DNA of 64,000 nucleotides from Streptomyces rhizosphaerihabitans (GTDB lineage Bacteria > Actinomycetota > Actinomycetes > Streptomycetales > Streptomycetaceae), in contig NZ_JAODTZ010000003.1 in NCBI RefSeq assembly GCF_025399795.1, positions 1-64,000 on the forward strand, written 5' to 3'. The notes under the pieces were generated by a model. The model ran no database searches and was not told the DNA's origin. It saw only the letters and a program-made list of their open reading frames with translations. A program made the position numbers and the translations under genes. This document shows, piece after piece, positions 53,769-63,805 of the stretch. Every line of letters starts with the position of its first letter. Position 1 is the stretch's first letter.

Positions 53769-56338
53769 CAGAGGGTCACCGCCTTGCCGTCGGCACCGGT
53801 CGCGCCGCGCGTGTACTTCGGGTGGATCAACCCCACGCAGGTGTACGGGAGTTCCTCGACCTCCTCGACGGGTACCCCGCGCTGCCCGGCGAGCAGCCGG
53901 ACGTGGTCGAGGTCGGCGCCCGCACCGGCGCGCGCGAGGATCTTCCAGGGGACCCGGCGCAGCAGGACCCGGGTGGTCTCGCCGACGCCCGGCTTGACGA
54001 GGTTCACGTCGTGGATCCCGTACTCCTCGCTGATCCGCTCGACCGCCGCCCAGCCCTCCCAGGTGGGGGTGCGTTCGGCGGCGAGGAGTTCCTTCGCCCG
54101 GTCGCGGGCCGATTCGGCGACGTCGGGGAAGTGGGCCGCCACAGCGTCCAGGAACTCGACCGAGACGTCGGAGCCGGCGAGCTCGCGGTAGAACTTCGCG
54201 CCGTGGAAGTCGTGTTCGCCGACCAGGTCGGAGCGCAGTACCGTGCGCGAAATCAGCCCGGAGACGGTGGAGTTGAGACAGGCGGAAGGGATGAGGAAGT
54301 CCTCGCGGGTGCCGTACGTGCGCACGCAGGATCCCGGATCGGCGAGCACCGCTATCTCCGGGTCGAAGCCCGTGATGCCCTCGGCTTCCTCGAACTCCTC
54401 GATGGCGTCGGCGAGTTCACGGGTGATGGCACCCTTGCCGGTCCAGCCGTCGACGAAGACGACGTCCGCCGGGTCGTGGTGGGCGGCGAGCCAGCGCAGC
54501 GCGTTGGCATCGATGCCGCGACCGCGGACGATGGAGACGGCGTAGTGCGGCAGGTCGAGGCCGTGCTGGTGCTGGGCCCAGCGGCGCATCAGAACACCGA
54601 CGGGGGTTCCGGCCCGGGCCAGGGACACCAGGACGGGGCGCGGCGACCGGTCGGCGAGCACCAGCTCGGTGACGGCGCCGACGGCCTCGGCGATCCGGGC
54701 GGCCGAGGTGGCGAGGGCCGCGCGGAAGAGCTCCTGGTACTCGGTGCTCGGCTGGTACTCGACGGGCAGCGACTCGGCGTAGTGGGCGCCGCCGCTCTGG
54801 ATCGCCTCCTCGCGCTCCTCGGTCGGCGCCTCCAGCGTCACGTCCGACAGGTCCTGCAGCAGCCAGCCGACCTCGTCGGGGGCGTACGAGGAGAAGGCGG
54901 GGCCGCGGAGGGGCTCGGGCAGCATGGATGGCCTTTCGGTGGACGGCCGTGCGGGGACGTACGACGGGACGACGGCGAGCAGGACTCGCGGGGTGTGCGC
55001 CGCCAGCCGGTCCAACAGGCCGTCGGGCGCGTGCAGTTCAAAGGTATCGGCGGCGGAGTCCACGACCGCCACGACGGCGTCGAAGCCGGCGCCCGCGACG
55101 TTGTAGGCGTAGCGCTCGCCGGGACCGTCGTCCGGGTTGTCGTGGGCCGGGAAGGCGATGCGGCTGCGGATGGCGTAGCCGGGGTCGTCGAGGGCGAGCA
55201 CCGGGGACCGGGTCGTGGTGGAGAAGCGCACCTCGGCGGGCAGCAGCTGTTCCAGCTCGTGGGCCAGTCGGAGCGGGGCGTACATCAGCTCCTCGAAGCC
55301 GAGCACCAGGACACGGCGGGCGCCGTCGGGCAGGGCGGCGGCGAGCCGTGCCGCCATGGCGGGCAGGGCACTGTCCAGGCGTATTCGGTGTCCGGGCGTG
55401 AACCCGTGCCGTCCGCCGTCGGGGAGGCCGTGGGGCCAGCCGAGCTCGACGCGGACGGCCCGGCCCGCGCCGTCGGGCGCCGGAGCGGGGGCGCCGGGCG
55501 CCGGGGCGGGGGCGCCGGACACCGGAGCGGGGGCGCCGGGCGCCGCCGCCTCGTGCCGGGCGACCAGGGCCGTCCCCTTCGCCAGGACGTCCTCGGGGAG
55601 GCGCACCGTGCCCGACGCGGCCGCGATCAGGTCCACGCGGGCGCCGATGTCCCCGGCGAACTTCTCGAAGCGCGCGTGGTCGGCCTGCGACCGCATGTCG
55701 ACCAGCGCCACGACGACGTACCGCTCGCGCGGGTAGCGCTCGTGCAGGTCACGGATCGTGTTGAGGACGGTGTTGCCGGTGGAGAACTCGTCGTCGACGA
55801 GGACCAGCGGGCCCGAGCCCGCCAGCAGACCCGGGTCCTCGGGAAGCAGGAGATGCGAGGTGGCGTGCGAGTGGGACTCCTCGAAGCCGCCCGCCGCCCG
55901 GACCCCGCGGACCGGGCGGCGGGTGGAGTGGAGATAGGGCGCGACGCCCACCCCGTCCGCGACCGAGTGGCCGAGCCCGGTGGCGGTCTCGGCATACCCG
56001 AGGACCACGGCCGCGCGGGCCTCGTCGGCACCCAGCAGCTCGCGCACCCGCCGGCCGAGCTCGACGCCGTACCCGTGGACGACGGCCGGTGACTGCGGCA
56101 CGTGCTTGCCCAGGACGTTCGAGACGAGCAGGTGGGCACGCTTGGGGTTGCGCCGCAGCGCGAGCCCCAGCAGGCCGCTCAGCCCTTCGTCGCCGACGAG
56201 CTCGACGCCGAGCCGCTCGGCGACCCAGGTCCCGGTCCACACCACTTCATCCACGCCATCGACGCCGTCCGGACCGTCCGGACCGTGGGGGCCGTGCGCG
56301 TCGTCGGGGTGGTTCGGGTCGTGCGCTGGGGTGTTCAT
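53768..56338 (-). CDS. fused PRTase_2-TRSP-PRTase_1 protein of the Ter module
   Basis: 856 residues. After an Asp/Pro/His-rich start come three parts: an N-terminal PRTase-like domain with PRPP loop LVLVDDEFSTGNTVLNTI (about 180-195), a low-complexity (PAPGAP)n linker and a middle TRSP-type domain, and a C-terminal PRTase/StiP-like domain (SLARAGTPVGVLMRRW, then VVFVDGWTGKGAITREL PRPP loop). These pieces are separate genes in many bacteria. They are predicted to build a nucleoside- or ribosyl-derived product linked to the Ter stress response. Start: ATG 56338 with AAGGAA upstream; follows the lyase by 44 bp. Confidence 0.78.
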   Translation of the reverse strand: MNTPAHDPNHPDDAHGPHGPDGPDGVDGVDEVVWTGTWVAERLGVELVGDEGLSGLLGLALRRNPKRAHLLVSNVLGKHVPQSPAVVHGYGVELGRRVRELLGADEARAAVVLGYAETATGLGHSVADGVGVAPYLHSTRRPVRGVRAAGGFEESHSHATSHLLLPEDPGLLAGSGPLVLVDDEFSTGNTVLNTIRDLHERYPRERYVVVALVDMRSQADHARFEKFAGDIGARVDLIAAASGTVRLPEDVLAKGTALVARHEAAAPGAPAPVSGAPAPAPGAPAPAPDGAGRAVRVELGWPHGLPDGGRHGFTPGHRIRLDSALPAMAARLAAALPDGARRVLVLGFEELMYAPLRLAHELEQLLPAEVRFSTTTRSPVLALDDPGYAIRSRIAFPAHDNPDDGPGERYAYNVAGAGFDAVVAVVDSAADTFELHAPDGLLDRLAAHTPRVLLAVVPSYVPARPSTERPSMLPEPLRGPAFSSYAPDEVGWLLQDLSDVTLEAPTEEREEAIQSGGAHYAESLPVEYQPSTEYQELFRAALATSAARIAEAVGAVTELVLADRSPRPVLVSLARAGTPVGVLMRRWAQHQHGLDLPHYAVSIVRGRGIDANALRWLAAHHDPADVVFVDGWTGKGAITRELADAIEEFEEAEGITGFDPEIAVLADPGSCVRTYGTREDFLIPSACLNSTVSGLISRTVLRSDLVGEHDFHGAKFYRELAGSDVSVEFLDAVAAHFPDVAESARDRAKELLAAERTPTWEGWAAVERISEEYGIHDVNLVKPGVGETTRVLLRRVPWKILARAGAGADLDHVRLLAGQRGVPVEEVEELPYTCVGLIHPKYTRGATGADGKAVTL

Positions 56339-56382
56339 CGGTTCCTTGCTGTCGGGGTTGCGCGCCGCTCGGCCGGACCGGC

Positions 56383-57552
56383 TCACGCCGGGAGTCCGGC
56401 GGTGAGCAGCTCGACGAAGCCGATGTCCTCGTGGGCGACCCCGAAGACCTCGGCGCGCAGCAGGGTGCGCTCGGCCCAGGCGCGATGCGGCTTCACCTCG
56501 TTCATTTTGTTCGTGTACGCCGATCTCAGTACACCCCCGCCGCCGCGCTCGGGCCTGAGGATGTCCTGGGCGTCACTGAATTCCTCGTGGCTGACCACGG
56601 ACAGTGCGTGCACGGGCAGCACGTGCGAGGGGTGGATGCAGGTCTTGCCCATCAGGCCGTTGGCCTGGTCGAGGGTGATCTCGCGCAGCAGCCCGTCCAT
56701 GGCGTGCTCGATCAGCGTCTCGCGCAGTTCCTCCGCCTGGCCCTCCAGGAAGGGGCTGCGCCGCAGCTGAGGCTTGAACATGCGTTCCTGTACGCGGAAG
56801 TACTCCCACACCGGTCCGGTGACGGTGAAGCCGGTGCCGTCGGCCCGCCCCAGCATGTTGACCACGTCGGCGATCACAGAGGCGACCACCTGGACGTCGT
56901 ACGCCGTCATGTCGGGGGCCCGGCGCAGGGCGTACGAGGAGCAGAAGTCGGTCACGCCGAGGCGCAGTGCGAGCACCCGGTCGCGGTACTTGTCGACGGC
57001 GCGGGAGATGCCCTCCAGCGTCTCCATGCGCGATTCGCGGTAGAGCAGCTCGGGCGACTCCAGGACCGGCATCGCGAAGAGCCGCCGGCCGCTCGCCGCC
57101 TCGGCGACGGCGAGGGCCTCCAGGAACGGGGTACCGCGCTCCTCGGTGAATTTGGGCATCACGAATCCGGACAGCAGCCGGACGGCGGGGCCGAGGCGCC
57201 GCACGAGGTCGGGGATCTGCTCGGGGAAGCGCACCCGCACGAACAGCAGGGGCAGCTCACCGGCGTCCGGGCGGGCCGCGAGGTCGGTGAACTGGCGGAC
57301 CAGGTTCTCCTCGGCGCCCACGACCTCGGAGTCGTCGATCGAATCCTCGAGACACAGCACCATGGAGACCACGCCGCGCGTAGTCTGCTTGACGATGTCG
57401 TCGGCCAGCGTCGGGCGGGTCGCCGGACTGTAGAGCGTCGCCCCGAGGGCCGCGGCGAGGATTCTGGCCGGGGACTCGGACGTGAAGACGCCGGGCTCCT
57501 GGTGGAAGAGGCGTTGCCGCTCTTCCGGGGTGACGTGACCGAAATGACGCAT
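56383..57552 (-). CDS. HpcH/HpaI-like C-C bond lyase of the Ter module
   Basis: 389 residues. TIM-barrel lyase of the citrate-lyase-beta type: MVLCLEDSIDD (metal-binding region), FVMPKF, AMPVLESPELL (Glu ligand), LALRLGVTDFCSSYALRR, and KTCIHPSHVLPVHALSVVS near the end. The family is grouped with Ter biosynthetic clusters; substrate unknown. First gene of the lyase-PRTase-HAD operon. Start: ATG 57552 with GGGGGAG upstream, divergent from a TerD gene with 180 bp between. Confidence 0.8.
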   Translation of the reverse strand: MRHFGHVTPEERQRLFHQEPGVFTSESPARILAAALGATLYSPATRPTLADDIVKQTTRGVVSMVLCLEDSIDDSEVVGAEENLVRQFTDLAARPDAGELPLLFVRVRFPEQIPDLVRRLGPAVRLLSGFVMPKFTEERGTPFLEALAVAEAASGRRLFAMPVLESPELLYRESRMETLEGISRAVDKYRDRVLALRLGVTDFCSSYALRRAPDMTAYDVQVVASVIADVVNMLGRADGTGFTVTGPVWEYFRVQERMFKPQLRRSPFLEGQAEELRETLIEHAMDGLLREITLDQANGLMGKTCIHPSHVLPVHALSVVSHEEFSDAQDILRPERGGGGVLRSAYTNKMNEVKPHRAWAERTLLRAEVFGVAHEDIGFVELLTAGLPA

Positions 57553-57732
57553 GGGACTCCCCCGCGGCGGCTAGATGGCCGAATGTGATGTGGCCGGTAA
57601 TAGTACGTACGGATCCATGTCAGAGATTCCCACCGGGCGTGAAGTTCAGGTAACTCCACCATGTCCAACACCGACCGGTTCCGGAACGACCCCACATTGT
57701 CGTGACCAGGACCGACAGGGCAGGATGACCGC

Positions 57733-58644
57733 ATGACGCACGCGATGCTGAAAGGGTCTAACGTCCCGCTGGACGCCACAGCGGTGCGCGCCGTCCTGCG
57801 CTGGACGCCCGGTCAGGGGGTCCCCGATGTCGATGCCTCGGCGCTGCTCCTCCGCCCCGACGGTCGTGTGCGATCCGACGAGGACTTCGTCTTCTACAAC
57901 CAGCCCCGCCATCCGTCGGGCAAGGTGTGGCGGCTCGGCAAGAAGCGGGGCGCCGAGGGCCTCACCGACACCATCCAGACAGATCTGACGGGTGTCGAGT
58001 CCGGTGTCGGACGGATCCTCCTGGTCGCATCGGCGGATGACGTCACCTTCGATCGCGTACGTGATCTGCGCATTCTGCTGTACGACGCGGCCCTCGCGGA
58101 CGGTGAACCGCTGGCGTACTTCGACATCAAGCCGGAGACCGGTGCGGAGACCGCGCTGATCTGCGGCGAGCTGTACCGGCGCGGCGAGGGATGGAAGTTC
58201 CGGGCGCTCGGCGAGGGCTACTCCAACGGTCTGGTGGGGCTCGCGACCGACTTCGGGATCTCGGTGGACGAGTCCGAGGCCGCCGTGATGCCCGCGGCCG
58301 GATCCGGGCCGGAACCGGCCGCCTGGGCCGCGCCCGCCACGGCTCCCGAGACCTCGCTGCCGCTGCCGCCGGAACACTCCGCCCCCGTTCAGCAGCGGCC
58401 GGCCCCGGTCCCGCAGCAGCCCGCGTACGGCTATCCGCAGCCCGCCGCGGCGGCATCGGCCGGGCCGGCGTACGGCTACCCCCAGCCGACCAGCCAGCAG
58501 GCGGACCCGTCCGCCTACGGCTATCCCCAGCCCCAGACCGCGCCGGCCACACAGCCCGCGTACGGCTTCCCGCAGGCCGTGGGCGCGGGGCCGGACCCGG
58601 ACTTCAGGCTGCCGCCGCAGGGGCCGCAGTTCATCGGCCGCTGA
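57733..58644 (+). CDS. TerD-domain protein with YGYPQP-repeat tail
   Basis: 303 residues. Residues 1-175 are a TerD (CABP) domain: [26 protein letters not shown] (a variant of the GLGWD/DFDLDAS calcium site), [14 protein letters not shown], and [22 protein letters not shown]. The tail is Pro/Gln-rich with four AYG(Y/F)PQP repeats, suggesting a flexible interaction arm. Ter proteins bind Ca2+ and associate with the membrane in stress. Start: ATG 57733; internal ATG 57745 possible. Confidence 0.85.
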   Translation: MTHAMLKGSNVPLDATAVRAVLRWTPGQGVPDVDASALLLRPDGRVRSDEDFVFYNQPRHPSGKVWRLGKKRGAEGLTDTIQTDLTGVESGVGRILLVASADDVTFDRVRDLRILLYDAALADGEPLAYFDIKPETGAETALICGELYRRGEGWKFRALGEGYSNGLVGLATDFGISVDESEAAVMPAAGSGPEPAAWAAPATAPETSLPLPPEHSAPVQQRPAPVPQQPAYGYPQPAAAASAGPAYGYPQPTSQQADPSAYGYPQPQTAPATQPAYGFPQAVGAGPDPDFRLPPQGPQFIGR

Positions 58645-58686
58645 GGCCACTGAGGCCACTGAGGCCACTGAGGCCACTGAGGCCAC
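58642..58686. repeat. 9-bp tandem repeat (TGAGGCCAC) x5
   Basis: Five perfect copies that begin with the TGA stop of the TerD gene. Between convergent genes; no hairpin of its own. Confidence 0.9.
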
Positions 58687-58726
58687 TGATCGTAAGCGCG
58701 GGCCGGCCGCCGGGACCGGCCGCCCG

Positions 58727-59464
58727 CTAACGGTCGACCTTCGACTTGTACCCGCGACCCCACTGGAGCCCCCAGCCGTAGAGACGGTCGAGTTCGGCCT
58801 GGAAGCCGTACACGAACCTCACCTCGCGGCGTACGGTCACCACGCCCTTGTTGAACTCGATCATGACGACGGCGCAGGAGCGGGCCTGCGGATGGCGTTC
58901 CTCGAGGCCGATCTCGATGCGCGGGCCGTTGCTCGGATACAGCGTGATGATGGCGTGCGTACGGTCGAAGGCCGGGGTCTGGTCGTAGATGTAGACGAAG
59001 ACCAGCAGCCGTTTGATGTCGTCGCGGTGGTCGAGGTTGACGAAGGCCGTCTCGCCCGAGCCCGAACCGAAGCGGTCGTCGCCGCTGAGCTTGACGAACG
59101 GCGGGGCGTTGAGTTCGCCGAAGAAGCTGCCGAGCGGCTGGACGACACCCTTGGTGCCGTCCGTCAGCTCGTACATGACACCGAGGTCGAGGTCGACGTT
59201 GACCATGCTCTGGGTGTGCGCCTGGACCATTTCCGGCTTGAAGGTGCGGAAGGGGTGGCGCAGCAGGCTGCCGCGCTGCGGCCCGCCGATGTCGGAGGTA
59301 CGCATCCGCCAGGACAGGTTGATGCGGAGGTTGCCGGTGGCCGCACCCTGTTTGGTGAGCGAGACCGTGTGGTTGCGCTTGGTCATTTCGATGGAGTTGG
59401 ACGCCGCGCTGCCGGAGTCGAAGTCCGCCGAGCGCCCGCGCCACAGGTCCTGCCAGATGCCCAT
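58727..59464 (-). CDS. TerA-like tellurium-resistance protein
   Basis: 245 residues. A TerD-superfamily protein of the TerA-like type: WQDLWRG start, TVSLTKQG, LRINLSW (in place of GLGWD), VDLDLGVMYELTDG (acidic calcium loop), FGSGSGETAFVNL, RLLVFVYIYDQTPAF and a YGWGLQWGRGYK end. It is the last gene of the minus-strand terD-terD-DUF475-terA run. Start: ATG 59464 with GGGGGG upstream. Confidence 0.82.
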   Translation of the reverse strand: MGIWQDLWRGRSADFDSGSAASNSIEMTKRNHTVSLTKQGAATGNLRINLSWRMRTSDIGGPQRGSLLRHPFRTFKPEMVQAHTQSMVNVDLDLGVMYELTDGTKGVVQPLGSFFGELNAPPFVKLSGDDRFGSGSGETAFVNLDHRDDIKRLLVFVYIYDQTPAFDRTHAIITLYPSNGPRIEIGLEERHPQARSCAVVMIEFNKGVVTVRREVRFVYGFQAELDRLYGWGLQWGRGYKSKVDR

Positions 59465-59560
59465 TCCGCCCCCCACGTTTCTCGGTATGCGGCGGGGCGG
59501 CCGCGGAGGACTCGTCCTCCACGACCGCCCCGCTCAGAGCGTTCCTCAGCCGGAGGGGTG

Positions 59561-60709
59561 TCACACCCCGGACGAGACCTCAGCCTTCTCGTCCGAGGTC
59601 GGGCCTTTTCCCTCGGCCTCGGCGAGCGCCTTGTTGCGGCGCACGGAGGACCAGAAGGACCAGGCGATCAGGACGACGCCGACGAGGCCGGTGATGACCT
59701 CGTTGATCTCGTACTGGATGGTCACGAGGAGGATCATGGCGAGGGCGCCGATCGCGTAGTGCGCGCCGTGCTCCAGGTAGACGTAGTCGTCGAGGGTGCC
59801 CTGGCGGACCAGGTAGACCGTGAGCGACCGGACGTACATGGCGCCGATGCCGAGGCCGAGCGCCATCAGGACGATGTCGTTGGTGATGGCGAAGGCGCCG
59901 ATGACTCCGTCGAAGGAGAAGGAGGCGTCCAGCACTTCCAGGTAGAGGAACATGAAGAACGCGGCCTGGCCGGCGAGGACGACGGCGGGCTTCTTCTTGC
60001 CGCTCCGCTCGGCCTCCTCCTCCGCCTCGTGTTCGCGCTCCTCGTCCTCTTCGAGTCTGTCCTCGAAGTAGCCGGAGAGTCCGCCGACGATCATGTACGT
60101 GATCAGGCCCGCGACGCCGGAGACCAGCACCGTCTGCGCCTTGTCGACGTGTCCGCCGCCGTGCTGGTGGGCGTGGACCGCGAAGGTCATGGAGCTGATC
60201 AGCAGGACGATCAGGGCGATGCAGACCGACAGCATGTCGACCTTGCCGAGCTTGGCCAGCGGCCGCTCGATCCAGCGCAGCCACTGGATGTCCCGGTCCT
60301 CGAAGATGAAGTCGAGGAAGATCATCAGCAGGAACATGCCGCCGAAGGCCGCGATCGACGGGTGGGCGTCGGTCACCAGCTGCTGGTACTTGTCCTTGTC
60401 GTTCAGCGCGAGATCGACCGCGTCGATCGGGCCGATCTTGGCACTGATGGCGACGATCACGACGGGGAAGACCAGGCGCATGCCGAAGACGGCGATCAGC
60501 ACACCGACCGTGAGGAAGATCTTCTGCCAGAAGGCATTCATCTTCTTCAGGATTCCGGCGTTGACCACCGCGTTGTCGAAGGACAACGAGATCTCCAGGA
60601 CGGCCAGGATCGCCACGATGCCGAAGGCGGTCCACCCGTCGTAGGCGGCCGCCGCCGCCAGCCCTAGCACGGTGATCGCGAACGACCAGCCGAAGGTTTT
60701 CAGAAGCAC
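59561..60709 (-). CDS. DUF475 (TerC-like) membrane protein
   Basis: 382 residues with nine or so hydrophobic helices. Hallmarks: VLEISLSFDNAVVNAGILKKM in helix 2, IFLDFIFEDRDIQWLRW, VHAHQHGGGH loop (His-rich) and LEVLDASFSFDGVIGAFAITNDIVLMALG. The paired SFDNAVVNA and SFDGVIGA motifs with acidic residues inside helices suggest ion transport; TerC relatives handle Mn2+. A charged cytoplasmic loop (EEDEEREHEAEEEAER) lies mid-protein. Start: GTG 60709 with a weak ribosome site. Confidence 0.85.
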   Translation of the reverse strand: MLLKTFGWSFAITVLGLAAAAAYDGWTAFGIVAILAVLEISLSFDNAVVNAGILKKMNAFWQKIFLTVGVLIAVFGMRLVFPVVIVAISAKIGPIDAVDLALNDKDKYQQLVTDAHPSIAAFGGMFLLMIFLDFIFEDRDIQWLRWIERPLAKLGKVDMLSVCIALIVLLISSMTFAVHAHQHGGGHVDKAQTVLVSGVAGLITYMIVGGLSGYFEDRLEEDEEREHEAEEEAERSGKKKPAVVLAGQAAFFMFLYLEVLDASFSFDGVIGAFAITNDIVLMALGLGIGAMYVRSLTVYLVRQGTLDDYVYLEHGAHYAIGALAMILLVTIQYEINEVITGLVGVVLIAWSFWSSVRRNKALAEAEGKGPTSDEKAEVSSGV

Positions 60710-60843
60710 TGGCTACCCAATCATCGTGTGGTGGGGGCACCCCCAAGCGGTGGCTCGAGGTGCGCAACCCTCGTGCCGCACTCGGCTTTACCTACTGTTG
60801 ACCACGAAGTCTAAGGGGCCGCCTTCGGCTGACGCAGGTGGGC

Positions 60844-61419
60844 CTAGGAAACGTTGACGCCGAAGTCGAGCGCGATGCCCCGCAGTCCCGACGCGTACCC
60901 CTGACCGACCGCGCGGAACTTCCACTCGCTGTTGTAGCGGTAGACCTCGCCGAAGATCATCGCCGTTTCGGTGGAGGCGTCCTCGGAGAGGTCGTAGCGC
61001 GCGAGCTCCTGGCCGTCGGCCTGGTTGACGACACGGATGAAGGCGTTGCTGACCTGGCCGAAGGTCTGGCCACGGTTGTCCGCGTCGTGGATGGAGACCG
61101 GGAAGACGATCTTGTCGACGTTGGCCGGGACCTTGGCGAGGTCGATCAGGATCGACTCGTCGTCGCCCTCGCCCTCACCCGTGAGGTTGTCGCCGGTGTG
61201 CTCCACCGAGCCGTCCGGGCTCTTGAGCTGGTTGTAGAAGATGAACCACTCGTCCCCGAGCACCCGGCCGCCGCTGCACAGCAGGGCGCTGGCGTCGAGG
61301 TCGAAGTCGGCTCCGGTGGTGGAGCGCGCGTCCCAGCCGAGCCCGATCATCACGTGTGTGAGGTTCGGTGCGGCCTTCGAGAGGGAGACATTGCCCCCCT
61401 TGGCGAGCGTGACGCCCAT
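60844..61419 (-). CDS. terD: TerD family protein
   Basis: 191 residues, full-length Ter[38 protein letters not shown] (calcium site), [18 protein letters not shown] (second acidic site) and [16 protein letters not shown] end. About 80% identical to the neighbour, indicating recent duplication. Ca2+-binding protein of the Ter stress complex. Start: ATG 61419 with GAGGA upstream. Confidence 0.92.
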   Translation of the reverse strand: MGVTLAKGGNVSLSKAAPNLTHVMIGLGWDARSTTGADFDLDASALLCSGGRVLGDEWFIFYNQLKSPDGSVEHTGDNLTGEGEGDDESILIDLAKVPANVDKIVFPVSIHDADNRGQTFGQVSNAFIRVVNQADGQELARYDLSEDASTETAMIFGEVYRYNSEWKFRAVGQGYASGLRGIALDFGVNVS

Positions 61420-61521
61420 GATGCTGGTCCTCCCCGAGGTTCGATCTTCACTTGGTACGGCAGGTCCGGTGCCGCACCGAAAGGGTGCGGCACCGGACCG
61501 AGATGCCCGAGGCCCTGCGGC

Positions 61522-62097
61522 TCAGACGTTGACGCCGAAGTCCTGCGCGATGCCGCGCAGGCCCGAGGCGTAGCCCTGGCCGATGGCACGGAACTTCCAC
61601 TCGGCGCCGTTGCGGTAGAGCTCGCCGAAGACCATCGCGGTCTCCGTCGAGGCGTCCTCGGAGAGGTCGTAGCGCGCGATCTCCGCCTCGCCGGCCTGGT
61701 TCACCACGCGGATGTACGCGTTGCGGACCTGCCCGAAGGACTGCTGGCGGTTCTCGGCCTCGTAGATGGAGACCGGGAACACGATCTTCGTGATGTCGGC
61801 GGGAACGGTGGCGAGATTGACCTTGATCTGCTCGTCGTCTCCCTCGCCCTCACCGGTGATGTTGTCGCCGGTGTGCTCCACCGAGCCGTCCGGGCTCTTC
61901 AGGTTGTTGAAGAACACGAAGTTCTGGTCGGAGCTGACCTTGCCGTCCGCGTTCGTGAGGATGGCGCTGGCGTCGAGGTCGAAGTCCACGCCGGTGGTGG
62001 TTCGGGCGTCCCATCCCAGACCGACGATGACCGCGGTCAGTCCCGGGGCCTCCTTCGACAGCGATACGTTGCCGCCCTTGCTGAGGCTGACTCCCAC
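61522..62097 (-). CDS. terD: TerD family protein
   Basis: 191 residues, colinear with the next gene ([71 protein letters not shown]). Start: GTG 62097, because GGGAGGA lies just upstream; the TTG at 62109 would overlap that site. First of the Ter operon terD-terD-DUF475-terA. A 102-bp gap to its paralogue carries GGTGCGGCACCGGA-type inverted sequence around 61470-61500. Confidence 0.92.
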   Translation of the reverse strand: MGVSLSKGGNVSLSKEAPGLTAVIVGLGWDARTTTGVDFDLDASAILTNADGKVSSDQNFVFFNNLKSPDGSVEHTGDNITGEGEGDDEQIKVNLATVPADITKIVFPVSIYEAENRQQSFGQVRNAYIRVVNQAGEAEIARYDLSEDASTETAMVFGELYRNGAEWKFRAIGQGYASGLRGIAQDFGVNV

Positions 62098-62211
62098 GAG
62101 TCCTCCCAATGGTGTTCAGGGGCGGGGAGCCCCGTAGGTGCGTTGGTATCGGATCAACGGTTCGATCCTAGTGACGGGTTCCCGTGCCTCGCAGGGCTTG
62201 GAACCGAAGAA

Positions 62212-62670
62212 TCACAGGGTGTCGAGCGCCTTGACGTACTCGTTCAGGTCACGCGCGTCCGGCAGCGCGTTGACGACCGTCCAGCGGACGACGCCCTCCT
62301 TGTCGATGATGAACGTGCCGCGCACGGCGCAGCCCTTGTCCTCGTCGAAGACGCCGTACGCGCGCGAAATGTTGCCGTGCGGCCAGAAGTCGGAGAGCAA
62401 CGGGTACTCCAGGCCCTCCTGCTCGGCGAAGACGCGCAGGGTGTGGATGGAGTCGTTGGAGACCGCGAGGAGCTGGGTGTCGCGGTCCGTGAACTGCGGC
62501 AGGTTGTCGCGCAGGGAGCACAGCTCGCCGGTGCACACGCCGGTGAAAGCGAAGGGGTAGAAGAGCAGCACGACGTTCTTCTCGCCACGGAAGTCGGACA
62601 GTTTCACGGTGGCGCCGTGGTTGTCCTTCAGCTCGAAGTCCGGGGCCTTGGTGCCGACCTCGATGGCCAT
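62212..62670 (-). CDS. ahpE: AhpE-type peroxiredoxin
   Basis: 152 residues. One-Cys-like peroxiredoxin: [47 protein letters not shown], with the peroxidatic Cys in the T-x-x-C motif (GVCTGELC, about 46) and an extra Cys at 51, plus Trp/Arg in VVRWTVVN. Reduces peroxides with thiol donors. Gene order ahpE-DUF3052-aceE matches Rv2238c-Rv2239c-Rv2241 of M. tuberculosis. Start: ATG 62670. Confidence 0.9.
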   Translation of the reverse strand: MAIEVGTKAPDFELKDNHGATVKLSDFRGEKNVVLLFYPFAFTGVCTGELCSLRDNLPQFTDRDTQLLAVSNDSIHTLRVFAEQEGLEYPLLSDFWPHGNISRAYGVFDEDKGCAVRGTFIIDKEGVVRWTVVNALPDARDLNEYVKALDTL

Positions 62671-62774
62671 AGTCACTCGCTTCCCTTCCAAGGGTCTGTT
62701 CGGGTGACGACCAGCGTACGCAGTGATCGACTCCCGGCCGCGGCGCGACCCCCGCAGGGTCGGCCGGGCGCGTG

Positions 62775-62879
62775 CGTGAGGCCCCCGCCGGGCTGGTTCA
62801 CGGGTGCGCGAAGGCCCCCGCCGGGGTGGTTCGGGGCATGCGTGAGGCCCCCGCCGAGGTGGCTCGGCGGGGGCCTCAC
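62775..62879. terminator. three ~33-bp repeats ending in a 16-bp-arm hairpin
   Basis: GGCCCCCGCC-cored units start at 62781, 62814 and 62846 (period 32-33). The last unit with 62864-62879 makes a perfect hairpin: arms 62842-62857 and 62864-62879 (GTGAGGCCCCCGCCGA). Probably terminates the DUF3052 transcript before ahpE. Confidence 0.75.
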
Positions 62880-62909
62880 GGATGCTCTGCTTGCAGACGG
62901 GGCTGCAGC

Positions 62910-63338
62910 TCAGCGCTTCGACTTGGGGGTGGCCAGGCGGGTACCCGACCATTCCTTGCCGACGGAGATGCTCTTCGTCTGGGAGAGGCCGGCTGTCTGT
63001 GCGGCATCGCTGATGTCGCTGGGCTCGACGTAACCGTCCCTGCCGGTCTTCGGGGTCAGCAGCCAGATCATGCCGCCGTCCTCAAGGAGACCGATGACGT
63101 CCACCAGTGCGTCCGTGAGATCGCCGTCCTCGTCCCGGAACCACAACAACACCACGTCAGCGACGTCGTCGTAGTCCTCGTCGACCAGATCCTGGCCGAT
63201 CAGCGATTCGATGCCTTCACGGAGCTCGTGGTCAACGTCGTCGTCGAAGCCGATCTCCTGGACCACCTGTCCGGGCTCGAACCCCAGCCTGGCGGCCGGG
63301 TTGGTCCGCTCCTCCGCGTGGTCCGCGGTCGCGCTCAC
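62910..63338 (-). CDS. DUF3052 family protein
   Basis: 142 residues. Acidic soluble protein with the family's order: [62 protein letters not shown], then [41 protein letters not shown] and a basic end. The role is unknown; its place beside aceE and ahpE is conserved in actinobacteria. Start: GTG 63338 with AGGAGG 6 nt upstream; the ATG at 63356 precedes that site. Confidence 0.9.
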   Translation of the reverse strand: MSATADHAEERTNPAARLGFEPGQVVQEIGFDDDVDHELREGIESLIGQDLVDEDYDDVADVVLLWFRDEDGDLTDALVDVIGLLEDGGMIWLLTPKTGRDGYVEPSDISDAAQTAGLSQTKSISVGKEWSGTRLATPKSKR

Positions 63339-63805
63339 GGCTTGCCTCCTGATCATGTTTCGGGATTGGGGTCTCCCTCTGCTCGTCCAGAGTCAGGGGG
63401 AGTCTCAGCCACGCGCGTGCGCGAAGCGTTGGCCGTAGTCCACACGGGCGGAGCGGATCGCGCAAGTACCCGGCCGTCGAGACCGCCGAAACGGTGACGA
63501 TCCTGGCAGTGCCGACGCAACTCCCGGCGGGCCATCATGACGCCGCGTGACGGGCACCACACTCTTCTGCCCCATTTATTCCATTCGGAACCCTTGGAGC
63601 GCACGAGAGCCGAACGGCTTTGCGGAACGCGTCACGCCCTGAGCGTATCGTTACGTTTTGGTCGGGGCCGTCCCAACGGTCTGCACGAACGTCTCGGTTA
63701 CCCCTTAGTAGAGATGACGTACGCGTTCCCGAGGTACACGATGGGGAACGGTGCAGATGCAGGGAAAACCCACCGTAGACAGCCCTCTGACAGCGAAGGA
63801 ACAGC
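63339..63805. other. divergent intergenic region before aceE
   Basis: 467 bp with promoters for DUF3052 (-) and aceE (+). The stretch 63640-63720 is less GC-rich (GTATCGTTACGTTTTGG, CTTAGTAGAGATGACG) and is the likely aceE promoter zone; no exact element assigned. Confidence 0.45.

Noticed and set aside
62775-62879. CRISPR-like array
   Set aside because: Only three diverged units, no unique spacers, and the last unit is a terminator hairpin; no cas gene is present.
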